Shown here: piece after piece, positions 1-9,191 of the stretch
Layout of the letters: every line of letters begins with the position of its first letter
Numbering within the stretch: the first letter of the stretch is position 1
Source of the DNA: JAGNLM01 sp964439835
GTDB taxonomy: Bacteria > Pseudomonadota > Gammaproteobacteria > JAABTG01
Direction: 5' to 3'
Length of the DNA stretch: 10,452 bases
Assembly: GCA_964439835.1 (NCBI GenBank)
Contig: CAYTPQ010000093.1
Span: forward strand, 1-10,452
Position numbers and translations under genes: made by a program
Notes under the pieces: model-generated
Seen by the model: only the letters and a program-made list of their open reading frames with translations
The model's database searches: none
Told to the model about the DNA's origin: nothing

Positions 1-79
1 GGCAGGATAGCCCGCCCGAGCAAGGCGGCAGACGAGCCTACAGGGACGTACTTGCAACCCGCGGGGCCATACCCGGCCT
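1..79. repeat. Dispersed intergenic repeat, copy 1 (left end cut by window)
   Basis: Bases 1-55 match 6521-6575 on the same strand with only three differences (positions 8, 26 and 31). After that the copies diverge, though both soon reach a GCGGGGCC block. In copy 2 the matching sequence is the right half of a strong stem, so the left arm of copy 1 most likely lies just before base 1. The core, including GAGCCTACAGGGACGTACTT, resembles a family of short intergenic repeats that I recall as widespread in high-GC gammaproteobacteria; that recollection was not checked. Bases 61-110 form a very GC-rich stretch with competing small stems, for example CCTCCG (77-82) with CGGAGG (96-101). No coding potential is apparent. 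Confidence 0.75.
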
Positions 80-110
80 CCGCGCCCCCCGGCCCCGGAG
101 GGTGCTCAGG

Positions 111-277
111 CCTGTTAGCAGGTTGTTGAAAAAGGGCTTTCCTGCCCTTCTTCAACGCGCCGAGTCCGGCACATGTCCGGGCTCGGCTACGACGAATCAA
201 ACACCTGCGTGTTTGATTCGCGGGCGGGACGTCTTTGTCCCGCGTTAACAGGGTGTTCTTCAACACCCTGTTACAGG
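111..277. repeat. String of five adjacent stem-loops bounded by imperfect inverted repeats
   Basis: Five stem-loops follow each other almost without spacers. Stem 1 pairs 125-137 with 144-156 (13 bp, one A/C mismatch that becomes a G-U pair in a minus-strand transcript). Stem 2 pairs 159-169 with 177-187 (11 bp, one G-U on the plus strand). Stem 3 pairs 193-204 with 209-220 (12 bp, perfect, loop CTGC). Stem 4 pairs 224-230 with 237-243 (7 bp, perfect). Stem 5 pairs 246-257 with 262-273 (12 bp, perfect, loop CTTC). The outer ends, about 111-131 and the reverse complement of about 258-277, are imperfect inverted copies of each other, which suggests one mobile or MITE/REP-like unit of about 167 bp. 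It contains no transposase. Its right end overlaps the last Leu codon and the stop codon of tamA. Confidence 0.8.
246..273 (-). terminator. Perfect 12-bp hairpin overlapping the tamA stop codon; possible transcript end or 3' stabiliser
   Basis: The arms TAACAGGGTGTT and AACACCCTGTTA are perfectly complementary around a 4-base loop. The tamA stop codon (271-273, minus strand) is the first triplet of the stem. No run of U follows the stem in the tamA transcript, so it is not a canonical intrinsic terminator. It could still block 3' exonucleases or reduce read-through. It is also the last unit of the five-hairpin string, so it may be part of a repeat element rather than a dedicated regulatory site. 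Confidence 0.35.
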
Positions 278-1995
278 TCCGGCCCCACCGAAATGTAGAA
301 CTGCACCCCCCCTGGCCCGCCGGCGATCGGACTCGCCACGTCCAACCGCACCATCCCCACCGGCGACAGCCACCGCAGCCCCACGCCCGCCCCCTGCTCC
401 AGCTTCAAGTCGCTGAAGGAATTGAACGCGTTTCCCGTATCGTAGAACGCCGCCACCGCCCACTGCTCCGCCACCCGCTGTTCCACCTCCAGACTCGCCG
501 TCAGCAGGCCCTTGCCGCCGGTCCGGTCACCGTCGCCATCCTTTGGAGACAACCTCTCGAACTTGTACCCGCGCACGCTGTTGTCGCCCCCCGCGTAGAA
601 GCGCCGGGAGAGCGGAATGTCCTCCACGCTGTCCGCCAGGCTGGCGCCGATCTCCCCCCGGGCGATGAGCCGAACCCGATCGAACGGCGACCGCACGGCC
701 TTCGCCCGCACCCGCCCCTGCAGAAAACTGGTGTTCGAGAGGGCGTACTCCGACGCCCCCAGGACGGTCATGTCCACCCGCGTGCCGTGGCGGGTATTGA
801 TCTCATCGTCCACCACCTTCCAGACCCAGGTAGCGCTCGGCACCAGGGTGTAGAAGTTGTCGGTCCCCTCCTGGTCCGGCACCTCGAAGTCGTACGACAC
901 CCCCAAGGTGCGCTGCCAGTTGCCCGTGAAGACGTTGTGGCTGACCCCGACGCCCAGGGTCGCACCCTTGCGGCTCTCGGTGTCGTAGCGCTCCAGCACC
1001 GAGTCGATGGTCAGGTACTCGCGCCGCGGGTCGGCGAGCGGGATCTTGTAGCTGCCCTCCAGCCGCTGCAGGACCGTCGACAGGGAAGCGAGGGCGTGGG
1101 CGCTGTGGCCCCGCTCCCCGATGTAGCGCCGGGTCCAGTCGGTGGTCACGCGCGGCCCGGTGTCGGTGCCGTAACCGGCGCCGAAGCGGTAGCGGTTGGG
1201 CTTGTTGGGCTCGAGCTTCACGTCGACCGGCACGCGCTGCTCCTCGACCCGCTCGAGCAGGGGGGCGACCTCCACCTCCCGGAAGTAGTCGGTGTTGAGC
1301 AGCGCTCCCTGCAAACCCACCAGCTTGCCGAAGCGGTACGGGTCGCCCGGCTTGAAGTCGACGAAGCGCTGCAGGAAGTCGGGGTGGAAACCCACCTGGT
1401 CGAAGCGCACCTCGCCGAAGTAGTAGCGCGGCCCGGTATCCAGGTGCAGGACGACGTCCGCCCGGTAGGCCTGCAGGTCGACCAGGACCTCACTGCGGGT
1501 GAACTGGGCTTCCAGGAAGCCGTGGTCCTGGGCGAAGCGCTTGAGGCCCGACTTGGCGGCGTCGTAGGCCGGTTGGGAGAACGGCTGGCCGGGGGCGAGG
1601 CCGGTGTCCGGGAAGCCGGGGTCGGAGCTCCCCTCGCCCTCGACCCGCACGTCCACCGACCCGATCGGGATCACCTCGCCGGGGGTGACCCGGTAGCGGG
1701 CGAGCCAGTCGCCGTTCGCCTCGGTCAGCTCGCCCTCGACGCCGACCCGGAACAGGCCGAAGGGCGTCAGGGCCCGGCGGATCTCGGCGGGGGCCTGCTC
1801 GTGCAGCCGGTGCAGGCGGCCCTCCTGCAGCTCCGGGTTCTCGCGCTCGCGCTCGATCGACAGGAAGGCCAGGACGTTGCGCTTCTGGTCGGCGGAGAGC
1901 CCCTCGACCTCGACCTTCAGCTCGGCCGCCCCCGCCCCCGCGACAGTGAGCAGGGCGAGGCAGGCCAGGACGCGACGCAGCCCTTGCGACGGCAC
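271..1995 (-). CDS. tamA: TamA, outer-membrane translocation/assembly subunit (BamA/Omp85 family)
   Basis: TamA is the outer-membrane part of the TamA-TamB complex, which helps assemble autotransporters and other outer-membrane proteins and has been linked to phospholipid transport. The product has 574 residues, against 577 in E. coli. Residues 1-23 form a signal peptide (RR, hydrophobic core, AGAA before ELKVEVEG). POTRA-like domains span about 25-265 and a 16-strand-type barrel spans about 267-574. Diagnostic features are RRFYAGGDNSVRGY (464-477), the conserved loop-6 VRGY/F motif of Omp85 proteins, and the end QFYISVGPDL, which mirrors the E. coli TamA end. I chose the GTG at 1995 because a GGGAGA site lies 7 bases upstream and it leaves a clean signal peptide; an ATG at 2046 would add 17 residues. 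tamB usually follows tamA directly, but here at least 270 bp of repeats follow. Identity is clear; the exact start is less certain. Confidence 0.95.
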   Translation of the reverse strand: MPSQGLRRVLACLALLTVAGAGAAELKVEVEGLSADQKRNVLAFLSIERERENPELQEGRLHRLHEQAPAEIRRALTPFGLFRVGVEGELTEANGDWLARYRVTPGEVIPIGSVDVRVEGEGSSDPGFPDTGLAPGQPFSQPAYDAAKSGLKRFAQDHGFLEAQFTRSEVLVDLQAYRADVVLHLDTGPRYYFGEVRFDQVGFHPDFLQRFVDFKPGDPYRFGKLVGLQGALLNTDYFREVEVAPLLERVEEQRVPVDVKLEPNKPNRYRFGAGYGTDTGPRVTTDWTRRYIGERGHSAHALASLSTVLQRLEGSYKIPLADPRREYLTIDSVLERYDTESRKGATLGVGVSHNVFTGNWQRTLGVSYDFEVPDQEGTDNFYTLVPSATWVWKVVDDEINTRHGTRVDMTVLGASEYALSNTSFLQGRVRAKAVRSPFDRVRLIARGEIGASLADSVEDIPLSRRFYAGGDNSVRGYKFERLSPKDGDGDRTGGKGLLTASLEVEQRVAEQWAVAAFYDTGNAFNSFSDLKLEQGAGVGLRWLSPVGMVRLDVASPIAGGPGGVQFYISVGPDL

Positions 1996-2172
1996 TGGAG
2001 TGTCTCCCGCTCCCCTCTGTCCACGGGCGGGAAAAGGATGCCGCATGCGCGACCCGGACGCGAGACCTTGGGGCGGCCAGGCGGTAACCGGCAGGCTTGC
2101 GGCGGCACGGCGGTCCGGCCAGACTGCGTCCGCCCGACTCCGCCTCGGGTCGCTCACCGGGAGACAACCACC
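1996..2172. promoter_or_regulatory. Divergent intergenic region between tamA and the exchanger-mrp operon
   Basis: These 177 bp separate two divergent genes and must carry the promoter of each unless transcription enters from elsewhere. I cannot point to a good -35/-10 pair on either strand. The region is GC-rich, with small symmetries such as CGGTAACCG (2082-2090) and GCATGC (2043-2048). Two likely ribosome-binding sites mark its ends: GGGAGA just upstream of the tamA GTG (minus strand), and GGGAG at 2159-2163, 9 bases before the exchanger GTG. No riboswitch or small RNA is recognisable. Confidence 0.4.
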
Positions 2173-3260
2173 GTGACCGTCGTTCTGTTCGTGCTGGGTC
2201 TGATCGCCCTGATTGTCGGCGCCGAAGCGCTGGTGCGGGGCGCCTCCCGCCTCGCCCTCTCGATCGGCATCTCGCCGCTCGTGGTCGGCCTGACCGTGGT
2301 CGCCTTCGGGACCAGCTCGCCCGAGCTGGCCGTGTCGGTGCAGTCGGCCTGGGCCGGGCAGGTCGACATCGCCATCGGCAACGTGGTCGGCAGCAACATC
2401 TTCAACGTACTGGTCATCCTCGGGCTGTCCGCCCTGATCGTGCCGCTGGTCGTGCACCAACAGCTGGTGCGGCAGGAAGTGCCGATCATGATCGGCGTGT
2501 CGCTCCTGGCGTGGGGCCTCGCGGCCGACGGCTCGATCGACCGGCTCGAAGGAGGCCTGCTCGCCGGCCTGCTGGCGGTCTACATGGTCTTTGTCATCCG
2601 CCAGAGCCGGCGCGAGACCGCGGCGGTGCGCGCCGAGTACGAAGAAGAGGTGAGCACGGTCACTGCCGGGGGCTGGGACCGGCACTGGAGCGTTCAGGTC
2701 CTGCTGGTGGTCGTCGGGCTCGCGTTGCTGGTGCTGGGTGCGCGCTGGCTGGTCGAGGCCGCGGTGGTCTTCGCCCGCCACCTCGGGGTCAGCGAGCTTG
2801 TCATCGGACTCACCATCGTGTCCGCCGGCACCTCCCTGCCCGAGGTCGCGACCTCGGTGCTGGCCGCCCTGCGCGGGGAGCGGGACATCGCGGTGGGCAA
2901 CGCCATTGGCAGCAACATCTTCAATATCCTTGCGGTGCTCGGGCTGTCGGCGCTGAGCGCACCGACCAGCCTCACCGTCGCCCCCTCCGCGCTGGCCTTC
3001 GACCTGCCGGTGATGACCGCGGTCGCCGTCGCCTGCCTGCCGGTCTTCTTCACCGGCTACCGCATCGCCCGGTGGGAGGGGGTGCTGTTCCTGTCGGGCT
3101 ACGTGGCCTACACGACCTACCTGATCCTGTGGGCAACCCAGCACAACGCCCTCGACGCCTACAGCCTGGCCATGGGCGCCTTCGTCCTGCCGCTGGTCAC
3201 CGTGACCCTCCTGGTCCTCGCCTGGCGACACTGGCGCGGCGGCCCCGAGCGCGAGGGCGC

Positions 3261-3264
<4 letters not shown>
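2173..3264 (+). CDS. YrbG-like Ca2+/cation antiporter (CaCA family)
   Basis: Inner-membrane exchanger, expected to move Ca2+ out in exchange for Na+ or H+. The 363-residue product has the two inverted alpha repeats of the family. The first runs from GLTVVAFGTSSPE (39-51) to GNVVGSNIFN (69-78). The second runs from GLTIVSAGTSLPE (212-224) to GNAIGSNIFN (242-251). The ion-binding acidic residues E51 and E224 are present. A short central cytoplasmic loop is acidic (EYEEEV, about 155-160). E. coli YrbG has 325 residues; here an extra hydrophobic segment (about 328-350) and a basic tail extend the C-terminus. I chose the GTG start because a GGGAG site lies 9 bases upstream and the first membrane segment begins at once. 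The stop overlaps the mrpA start (GTGA), so the two genes are very likely co-transcribed and translationally coupled. The preferred counter-ion cannot be read from sequence. Confidence 0.93.
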
Positions 3265-5539
<2,275 letters not shown>

Positions 5540-5543
<4 letters not shown>

Positions 5544-5977
5544 ACCGGCGCTCCGTGCTGCTCGAGCTGGCGGTGCGCCCACTGTACTTCGGGATGCTGG
5601 CCGCGGCGCTCTGGGTCCTGCTCCGGGGGCACAACGAGCCGGGCGGCGGCTTCATCGCCGGCCTGATCGCGGTCGCCGCCACCTCGGCCCTGGCCATCGT
5701 CCTCGGCGTGGCCCGCGCTCACCGCTGGCTACCGCTGGCGCCCATGCCGCTGGCGGCGGCCGGGGTGGCCCTGGCCCTGGCGAGCGGCCTGCCGGCCCTC
5801 CTGTTTGGCGAGCCCTACCTCACCCACCAGTGGGGCACCCTGCCGCTCGGGGAGGGTGGGCTCAAGGTCTCCACCGTACTCGCCTTCGACCTGGGGGTGC
5901 TCGCAGCGGTGTGGGGGGCGTTGGGGGGCTACGTGCTGGGCCTCCTCGCCGCGGGCGACGAGGAGGCGAAGGCATGA
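5540..5977 (+). CDS. mrpB: MrpB/MnhB, Na+/H+ antiporter subunit B
   Basis: Small membrane subunit of the Mrp complex. In published Mrp structures this subunit packs with the C-terminal part of MrpA and the small subunits, in the region proposed for Na+ passage. The 145-residue product has the family signature GHNEPGGGFIAGL at 30-42 and a second conserved patch at STVLAFDLGV (111-120). About four membrane helices are visible: 14-28, 35-58, 66-90 and 111-138. The GTG start shares four bases (GTGA) with the mrpA stop and has only a weak G-rich upstream stretch, which suggests translational coupling. The end overlaps the mrpC start (ATGA). Confidence 0.95.
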
Positions 5978-6357
5978 ACGTGGCCATCGCCCTGGTGATC
6001 GCCGCCGCGGTGGCGGCCGGCATCTACCTCGCCCTCTCGCGCGACCTGTTCCGCTGCGTGGTAGGACTGGCGGTCCTCGGCAGCGCCGCCAACCTCGCCG
6101 TGTTCGCGGCCGGACGCATCGGTGCCCTGGCCCCGCCGCTGGTCGCGCCGGGGGCGCTGGCCCTGCCGGCCGATGCCGCCAACCCCTTGCCCCAAGCCCT
6201 GGTGCTGACCGCCATCGTCATCAGCTTCGCCCTGCTCTGCTTCTCGCTGGTACTGGCCGCCGCGGTGGCCCGCCGGACCGGGCAGGAGGACACGGACCGG
6301 CTGCGGGCCGCCGAGCCGGAGCCCGACCAGCCGCTGAAGCCACCGGTGATCGACTGA
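5974..6357 (+). CDS. mrpC: MrpC/MnhC, Na+/H+ antiporter subunit C (NuoK-like)
   Basis: Membrane subunit homologous to NuoK of complex I. The 127-residue product has three helices (about 3-20, 26-47 and 75-99) and the signature NPLPQALVLTAIVISFA at 70-86. A strong AGGAGG ribosome-binding site (5961-5966) lies 7 bases before the ATG, the clearest in the operon, and the ATGA overlap couples it to mrpB. After the last helix comes a charged, proline-rich tail of about 28 residues (RRTGQEDTDRLRAAEPEPDQP and onward), making the protein somewhat longer than the roughly 113 residues common in Firmicutes. It is the last gene before the only break in the operon, 414 bp without a gene. Confidence 0.95.
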   Translation: MNVAIALVIAAAVAAGIYLALSRDLFRCVVGLAVLGSAANLAVFAAGRIGALAPPLVAPGALALPADAANPLPQALVLTAIVISFALLCFSLVLAAAVARRTGQEDTDRLRAAEPEPDQPLKPPVID

Positions 6358-6481
6358 GCCCGTGAAGACAGTGACCGCAACGACCTTCGAGCGGGATCCC
6401 GGTGCGGTTCCGCGGGACCGTCTGACGCCAGGGGTGAGGCGGAAGCAGCCGGCTGTCCAGTGGACAGCGGTCCCGCCGAAC
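6358..6481. other. Non-coding stretch after mrpC, left part of the operon break
   Basis: This is the first part of the 414-bp gap between mrpC and mrpD. It contains the palindrome GGGATCCC (6393-6400) and a 7-bp stem-loop (6452-6458 with 6462-6468, loop AGT). No gene with a credible start and family pattern is present, and no U-rich terminator follows mrpC. It may be the outer part of the repeat element that continues to the right. Confidence 0.5.
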
Positions 6482-6600
6482 GGGTGGGCCGGGGATGGCC
6501 CACCCCGGGCTTGCCGGGCGGGCAGGACAGCCCGCCCGAGCAAGGGGGCACACGAGCCTACAGGGACGTACTTGCGGCGTGTCCCGCGGGGCCGCACCGG
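6482..6600. repeat. Dispersed intergenic repeat, copy 2, inside the mrp operon
   Basis: This copy is complete on the left. A perfect 9-bp stem (6482-6490 with 6497-6505, loop GGGGAT) is followed by a 14-bp stem (6510-6523 with 6530-6544) that has a single bulged A at 6539. The repeat core then continues to 6575, matching window bases 1-55 with three differences. TGCGGC (6573-6578) can pair with GCCGCA (6591-6596), and GGGAC (6563-6567) with GTCCC (6581-6585). The element encodes no transposase and looks like a MITE/REP-type intergenic repeat. It lies between mrpC and mrpD, where every other junction of the operon is a gene overlap. Confidence 0.75.
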
Positions 6601-6645
6601 GAGCCTGCATCACCCCCGATGGCCGGTCGATTTCTTCACACGCTG

Positions 6646-6663
6646 TGACCGCACGCGCGGTCA
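6646..6663. repeat. Small perfect stem-loop
   Basis: TGACCGC (6646-6652) pairs perfectly with GCGGTCA (6657-6663) around the loop ACGC. It lies between the two larger repeat elements of the mrpC-mrpD gap and could belong to either. No U-tract follows, so termination is not indicated. Confidence 0.5.
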
Positions 6664-6666
6664 TCC

Positions 6667-6747
6667 ACCGCAAAGACCCAAAGGCGCAGAGAGGGGAGTC
6701 GGGGGTCAGCCATCTGTCTCGCTCCGCGCCCTCTGCGTCTCTGCGGT
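6667..6747. repeat. Inverted-repeat (MITE-like) element upstream of mrpD
   Basis: The left arm begins ACCGCAAAGACCCAAAGG at 6667. The right arm, read as reverse complement from 6747, begins ACCGCAGAGACGCAGAGG. Over about 25 bases they differ at four positions and one single-base gap. Three of the four differences are A versus G, which would be tolerated as G-U pairs in a minus-strand transcript. The motif CTCTGCGTCTCTGCGGT resembles a dispersed repeat I recall from many bacterial genomes; this was not checked. The right end lies only 24 bases before the mrpD ATG, so the element may have replaced or altered the native translation-initiation region of mrpD. Confidence 0.65.
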
Positions 6748-6771
6748 TAGGGTCTTTCCGTCCTCGGGACA

Positions 6772-8241
6772 ATGACCACCCTCGTCCTCACACCACTCCT
6801 GGTGCCGCTCGGGACGGCCCTGCTGGCGGCCCTGCTGCACCGCCGCGATCGGGCCCGGCGCGCCGTGAGCCTGGCCGGGGGGCTCGTGCTGCTCGGCTGC
6901 GCCGTGGCCCTCGTGACGGAGGTGCTGCGGCACGGCCGGCTGTCGGTCGCGCTCGGCGCATGGCCCCTGCCCTACGGGATCGAGATGGCCGCCGACCCCC
7001 TCGGGGCCGGGCTGGTCCTGGTCGCGGCAGCGCTGGCGGTCGCGGTGCTCCTCGAGCAGCACAGCAGCGCCGACCCGGCACCCGAGTCGCCTGCCCTGCA
7101 CCCCCTGTTGCACGGACTGCTGGCCGCGGTCGGGGGCGCCTTCCTGACCGCGGACCTGTTCAATCTGTACGTCTGGTTCGAGCTGATGCTGGTGACGACC
7201 CTCGGACTGCTGGTGCTGGGGGGCGAGGCCCGGCACCTGGACGCGGCCTTCAAGTACCTGGTCCTGAGCCTGTTCGGTACGGTCCTGCTGCTGCTGGCGG
7301 TGGCATTGATCTACGGGGCGACGGGGCACCTGCACCTGCCGACGCTGGCGGCGGCCGCGGCGGGCCCTCACGGCGCCGCGCTGCCGGTCCTGGTGACGGT
7401 CCTGACCCTGGCCCTGCTGCTGAAGGCCGGGGCGTTTCCGCTCTTCGGCTGGCTACCGGCCTCCTACCACACCCTTTCGGCCCCGCTGCTGGCACTGGTC
7501 GGCGGGCTGCTGACTAAGGTCGCCGTGTACGCGGTGCTGCGCCTGCTGGCGGGGGTCTTCCACGGCTCGCCGCCGGCGCTCTACCAGGCCCTCGGCTGGC
7601 TCGCGGTGGCGACAATGGTGACCGGGGTGCTGGGGGCCGCGTACCACTGGGACCTCAGGCGGATCCTGGCCTTCCACATCGTCAGCCAGGTCGGCTACCT
7701 CCTGCTCGGGGTGGCCCTGGCGAGTGCTGCCGGCGCGGTGGCGACGGTCTTCTTCACGGTGCACAACATCCTGGCCAAGGCGGCCCTGTTCCTGATTGCG
7801 GGCCTCGTCTGGCGGCTGGCCGGGCACTACGACCTGCGCCGGGTGGGCGGACTCTACGAGGCGCGGCCGGGGCTCGCCCTGCTGTTCCTGCTGGCAGCGG
7901 GGGCCCTGGTGGGTGTGCCACCCCTGTCCGGGTTCTGGGCCAAGCTGCTGCTGGTGCGGGCGTCGCTGTCCGCGGAAGAATACCTGTGGGCCGCCACGGC
8001 CCTCGGCGTCAGCCTGCTGACCCTGTACTCGATGGTGAAGATCTGGCTCGAGGTCTTCTGGAAGCCCCACCCGGGGCCACGGGACCCGGCGGCCCCGGTG
8101 ACGGGGTTGGCGCCCGCCTACGCGGGGGCGTCGCTGCTGGTGGCGTTGACCCTGGCGATGGGCCTCGCCCCCGAACCGTTCCTGCGCTACGCCGAGGCCG
8201 CCGTAGCCGCGCTGGCCCCAGCGGGGGGTGTCGCCCCGTGA
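6772..8241 (+). CDS. mrpD: MrpD/MnhD, proton-translocating subunit of the Na+/H+ antiporter
   Basis: Large membrane subunit related to NuoM/NuoN of complex I. The 489-residue product has the usual MrpD length and about 14 helices. The key residues sit where the family needs them: E137 in YVWFELML, the same number as the essential Glu of Bacillus MrpD; K218 in LLLKAGAFPLFGWLP; H331 and K336 in HNILAKAALF; and K391 in GFWAKLLL, the last-channel Lys. The ATG at 6772 gives a natural hydrophobic N-terminus. The only Shine-Dalgarno-like sequence is GGGA two bases before it, which is poorly spaced. Unlike its neighbours it has no overlapping upstream gene: 414 bp of mostly repeat sequence precede it. 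Its stop overlaps the mrpE start. Confidence 0.95.
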   Translation: MTTLVLTPLLVPLGTALLAALLHRRDRARRAVSLAGGLVLLGCAVALVTEVLRHGRLSVALGAWPLPYGIEMAADPLGAGLVLVAAALAVAVLLEQHSSADPAPESPALHPLLHGLLAAVGGAFLTADLFNLYVWFELMLVTTLGLLVLGGEARHLDAAFKYLVLSLFGTVLLLLAVALIYGATGHLHLPTLAAAAAGPHGAALPVLVTVLTLALLLKAGAFPLFGWLPASYHTLSAPLLALVGGLLTKVAVYAVLRLLAGVFHGSPPALYQALGWLAVATMVTGVLGAAYHWDLRRILAFHIVSQVGYLLLGVALASAAGAVATVFFTVHNILAKAALFLIAGLVWRLAGHYDLRRVGGLYEARPGLALLFLLAAGALVGVPPLSGFWAKLLLVRASLSAEEYLWAATALGVSLLTLYSMVKIWLEVFWKPHPGPRDPAAPVTGLAPAYAGASLLVALTLAMGLAPEPFLRYAEAAVAALAPAGGVAP

Positions 8242-8573
8242 CCCGCCTCGGCGCCGTGGTCCTGCTCGCCGTCCGCTTCTTGCGCGACGTCCTGGTCTCC
8301 GGCTGGGTGACCACCCGGATCATCCTGCAGGACCCCGCGCGCCTGGAGCCGGGCTTCGTGCGCATGTCCTACGGCGACCTGGACGAAACGGGGGCAGCCC
8401 TGCTGGCCGCCCTGGTCACCCTGACGCCGGGAACCACCGCCGTCGACCTGGACCTGGCGCGGCGGGAGATCCTGCTGCACCTGCTGGACGTCCGGCACGC
8501 GGCGTCGGTCGTGGCCGGGATCCGAAAGGGCTTCGAGGGTCCGCTGCTGGCGGCATTGGGGAGGCCACGGTGA
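8238..8573 (+). CDS. mrpE: MrpE/MnhE, Na+/H+ antiporter subunit E (short form)
   Basis: Accessory membrane subunit of the Mrp complex. The 111-residue product keeps the conserved MnhE core: a helix (5-29, FLRDVLVSGWVTTRIIL), the link to EPGFVRMSY (37-45), LAALVTLTPGT (56-66) with the family LTPGT motif, and a C-terminal soluble region with HLLDV (81-85). MrpE of Bacillus has about 158 residues and begins with two further membrane helices; these are absent here. The start cannot be moved upstream convincingly, because the GTG overlaps the mrpD stop (GTGA) and the frame further back lies within mrpD coding sequence. Either this lineage uses a short MrpE or the gene has been trimmed. The 4-base overlaps on both sides argue for a functional gene. 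Confidence 0.9.
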   Translation: MTRLGAVVLLAVRFLRDVLVSGWVTTRIILQDPARLEPGFVRMSYGDLDETGAALLAALVTLTPGTTAVDLDLARREILLHLLDVRHAASVVAGIRKGFEGPLLAALGRPR

Positions 8574-8842
8574 GCGTCGTCTATGGGCTGGTGGCCATCC
8601 TGGGTCTGGCCGGCTTGCTGGCCTGCTACCGCCTGCTGCGCGGCCCCACCGCCGCCGACCGGGTCGTGGCCCTAGACCTTCTGTTCGCCATCGGGATCGC
8701 CCTCTGCCTCTTGGCCGCGCTGGCGAGCGGACACCTGGCTTTTCTCGACGTGGCCCTGGGGCTCGCGCTGGTCGGGTTCGTCGCCACCATGGCCTGGGCC
8801 CGCCTGGTCGAGCGCACCGTGCCGCCCGAGGGGGGGCCGTGA
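8570..8842 (+). CDS. mrpF: MrpF/MnhF, Na+/H+ antiporter subunit F
   Basis: Small membrane subunit with three helices (about 3-22, 33-52 and 59-78). The 90-residue product has the family signature GPTAADRVVALDLL (25-38), including the conserved Asp-Arg pair D30-R31, and the later FLDVALGLALVGFVATMAWARL (58-79). The GTG start shares GTGA with the mrpE stop and is preceded by GGGGAGG (8558-8564) at 5-base spacing, a good ribosome-binding site. The length is normal for the family. mrpG follows with another GTGA overlap. Confidence 0.94.
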   Translation: MSVVYGLVAILGLAGLLACYRLLRGPTAADRVVALDLLFAIGIALCLLAALASGHLAFLDVALGLALVGFVATMAWARLVERTVPPEGGP

Positions 8843-9141
8843 ACGCACTCGGACTCGCGTTCTGCAGCCTCGGTGCGCTGGTCGTGCTGATCGCCGCGGT
8901 GGGGGTGGTGCGGCTGCCCGATGCCCTGTCCCGGCAGCACGCGGCCACCAAGGCCGGGACCGTGGGCGTCGGACTGCTGGCGGTCGGGGTGGCGGTCGCG
9001 GAGCCGGCCGGGCTTGGTCGCGTCGCCATCCTCCTCGTGCTGCTCCTGGTCACTCTGCCGCTGGCCTCCCACGCCCTCGCGCGCGCAGCGGCGCGCGGCG
9101 GCACCGCAGACGCGGCGTCGCCCGGACCGGCCGCCGACTGA
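8839..9141 (+). CDS. mrpG: MrpG/MnhG, Na+/H+ antiporter subunit G
   Basis: Last subunit of the Mrp complex. The 100-residue product has three helices and the diagnostic stretch VVRLPDALSRQHAATKAGTVG (23-43), which matches the MnhG consensus of a PD-x-SR-HA-TK type. A short Ala/Gly-rich tail follows the last helix (after about residue 80). The GTG start overlaps the mrpF stop (GTGA) and a G-rich stretch lies just upstream. It closes a full mrpABCDEFG set; the next gene, glgC, is 130 bp away with its own ribosome-binding site and probably its own promoter. Confidence 0.94.
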   Translation: MNALGLAFCSLGALVVLIAAVGVVRLPDALSRQHAATKAGTVGVGLLAVGVAVAEPAGLGRVAILLVLLLVTLPLASHALARAAARGGTADAASPGPAAD

Positions 9142-9167
9142 GCGGGTGGCGTTCCTGCGCCGTCGCG

Positions 9168-9190
9168 GCCGGCACCCGCCCGGTGCCGGC
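9168..9190 (+). terminator. Hairpin after mrpG, possible operon terminator
   Basis: GCCGGCACC (9168-9176) and GGTGCCGGC (9182-9190) form a perfect 9-bp GC-rich stem with a 5-base loop, 27 bases after the mrpG stop. The downstream sequence is not a clean U-tract (GTTGCGCG), so this is a candidate rather than a certain intrinsic terminator. Its position between two functionally unrelated units supports the reading. Confidence 0.5.
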
Positions 9191-9191
9191 G

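Noticed and set aside
111..277. CRISPR array or attachment site as an explanation of the hairpin string
   Set aside because: The stems differ from one another in sequence, so there is no repeat-spacer pattern; no tRNA or integrase is nearby.
6362..6775. Possible small gene in the mrpC-mrpD gap
   Set aside because: The open frames on both strands run through the inverted repeats, give Arg/Pro/Gly-rich translations and lack a credible ribosome-binding site.
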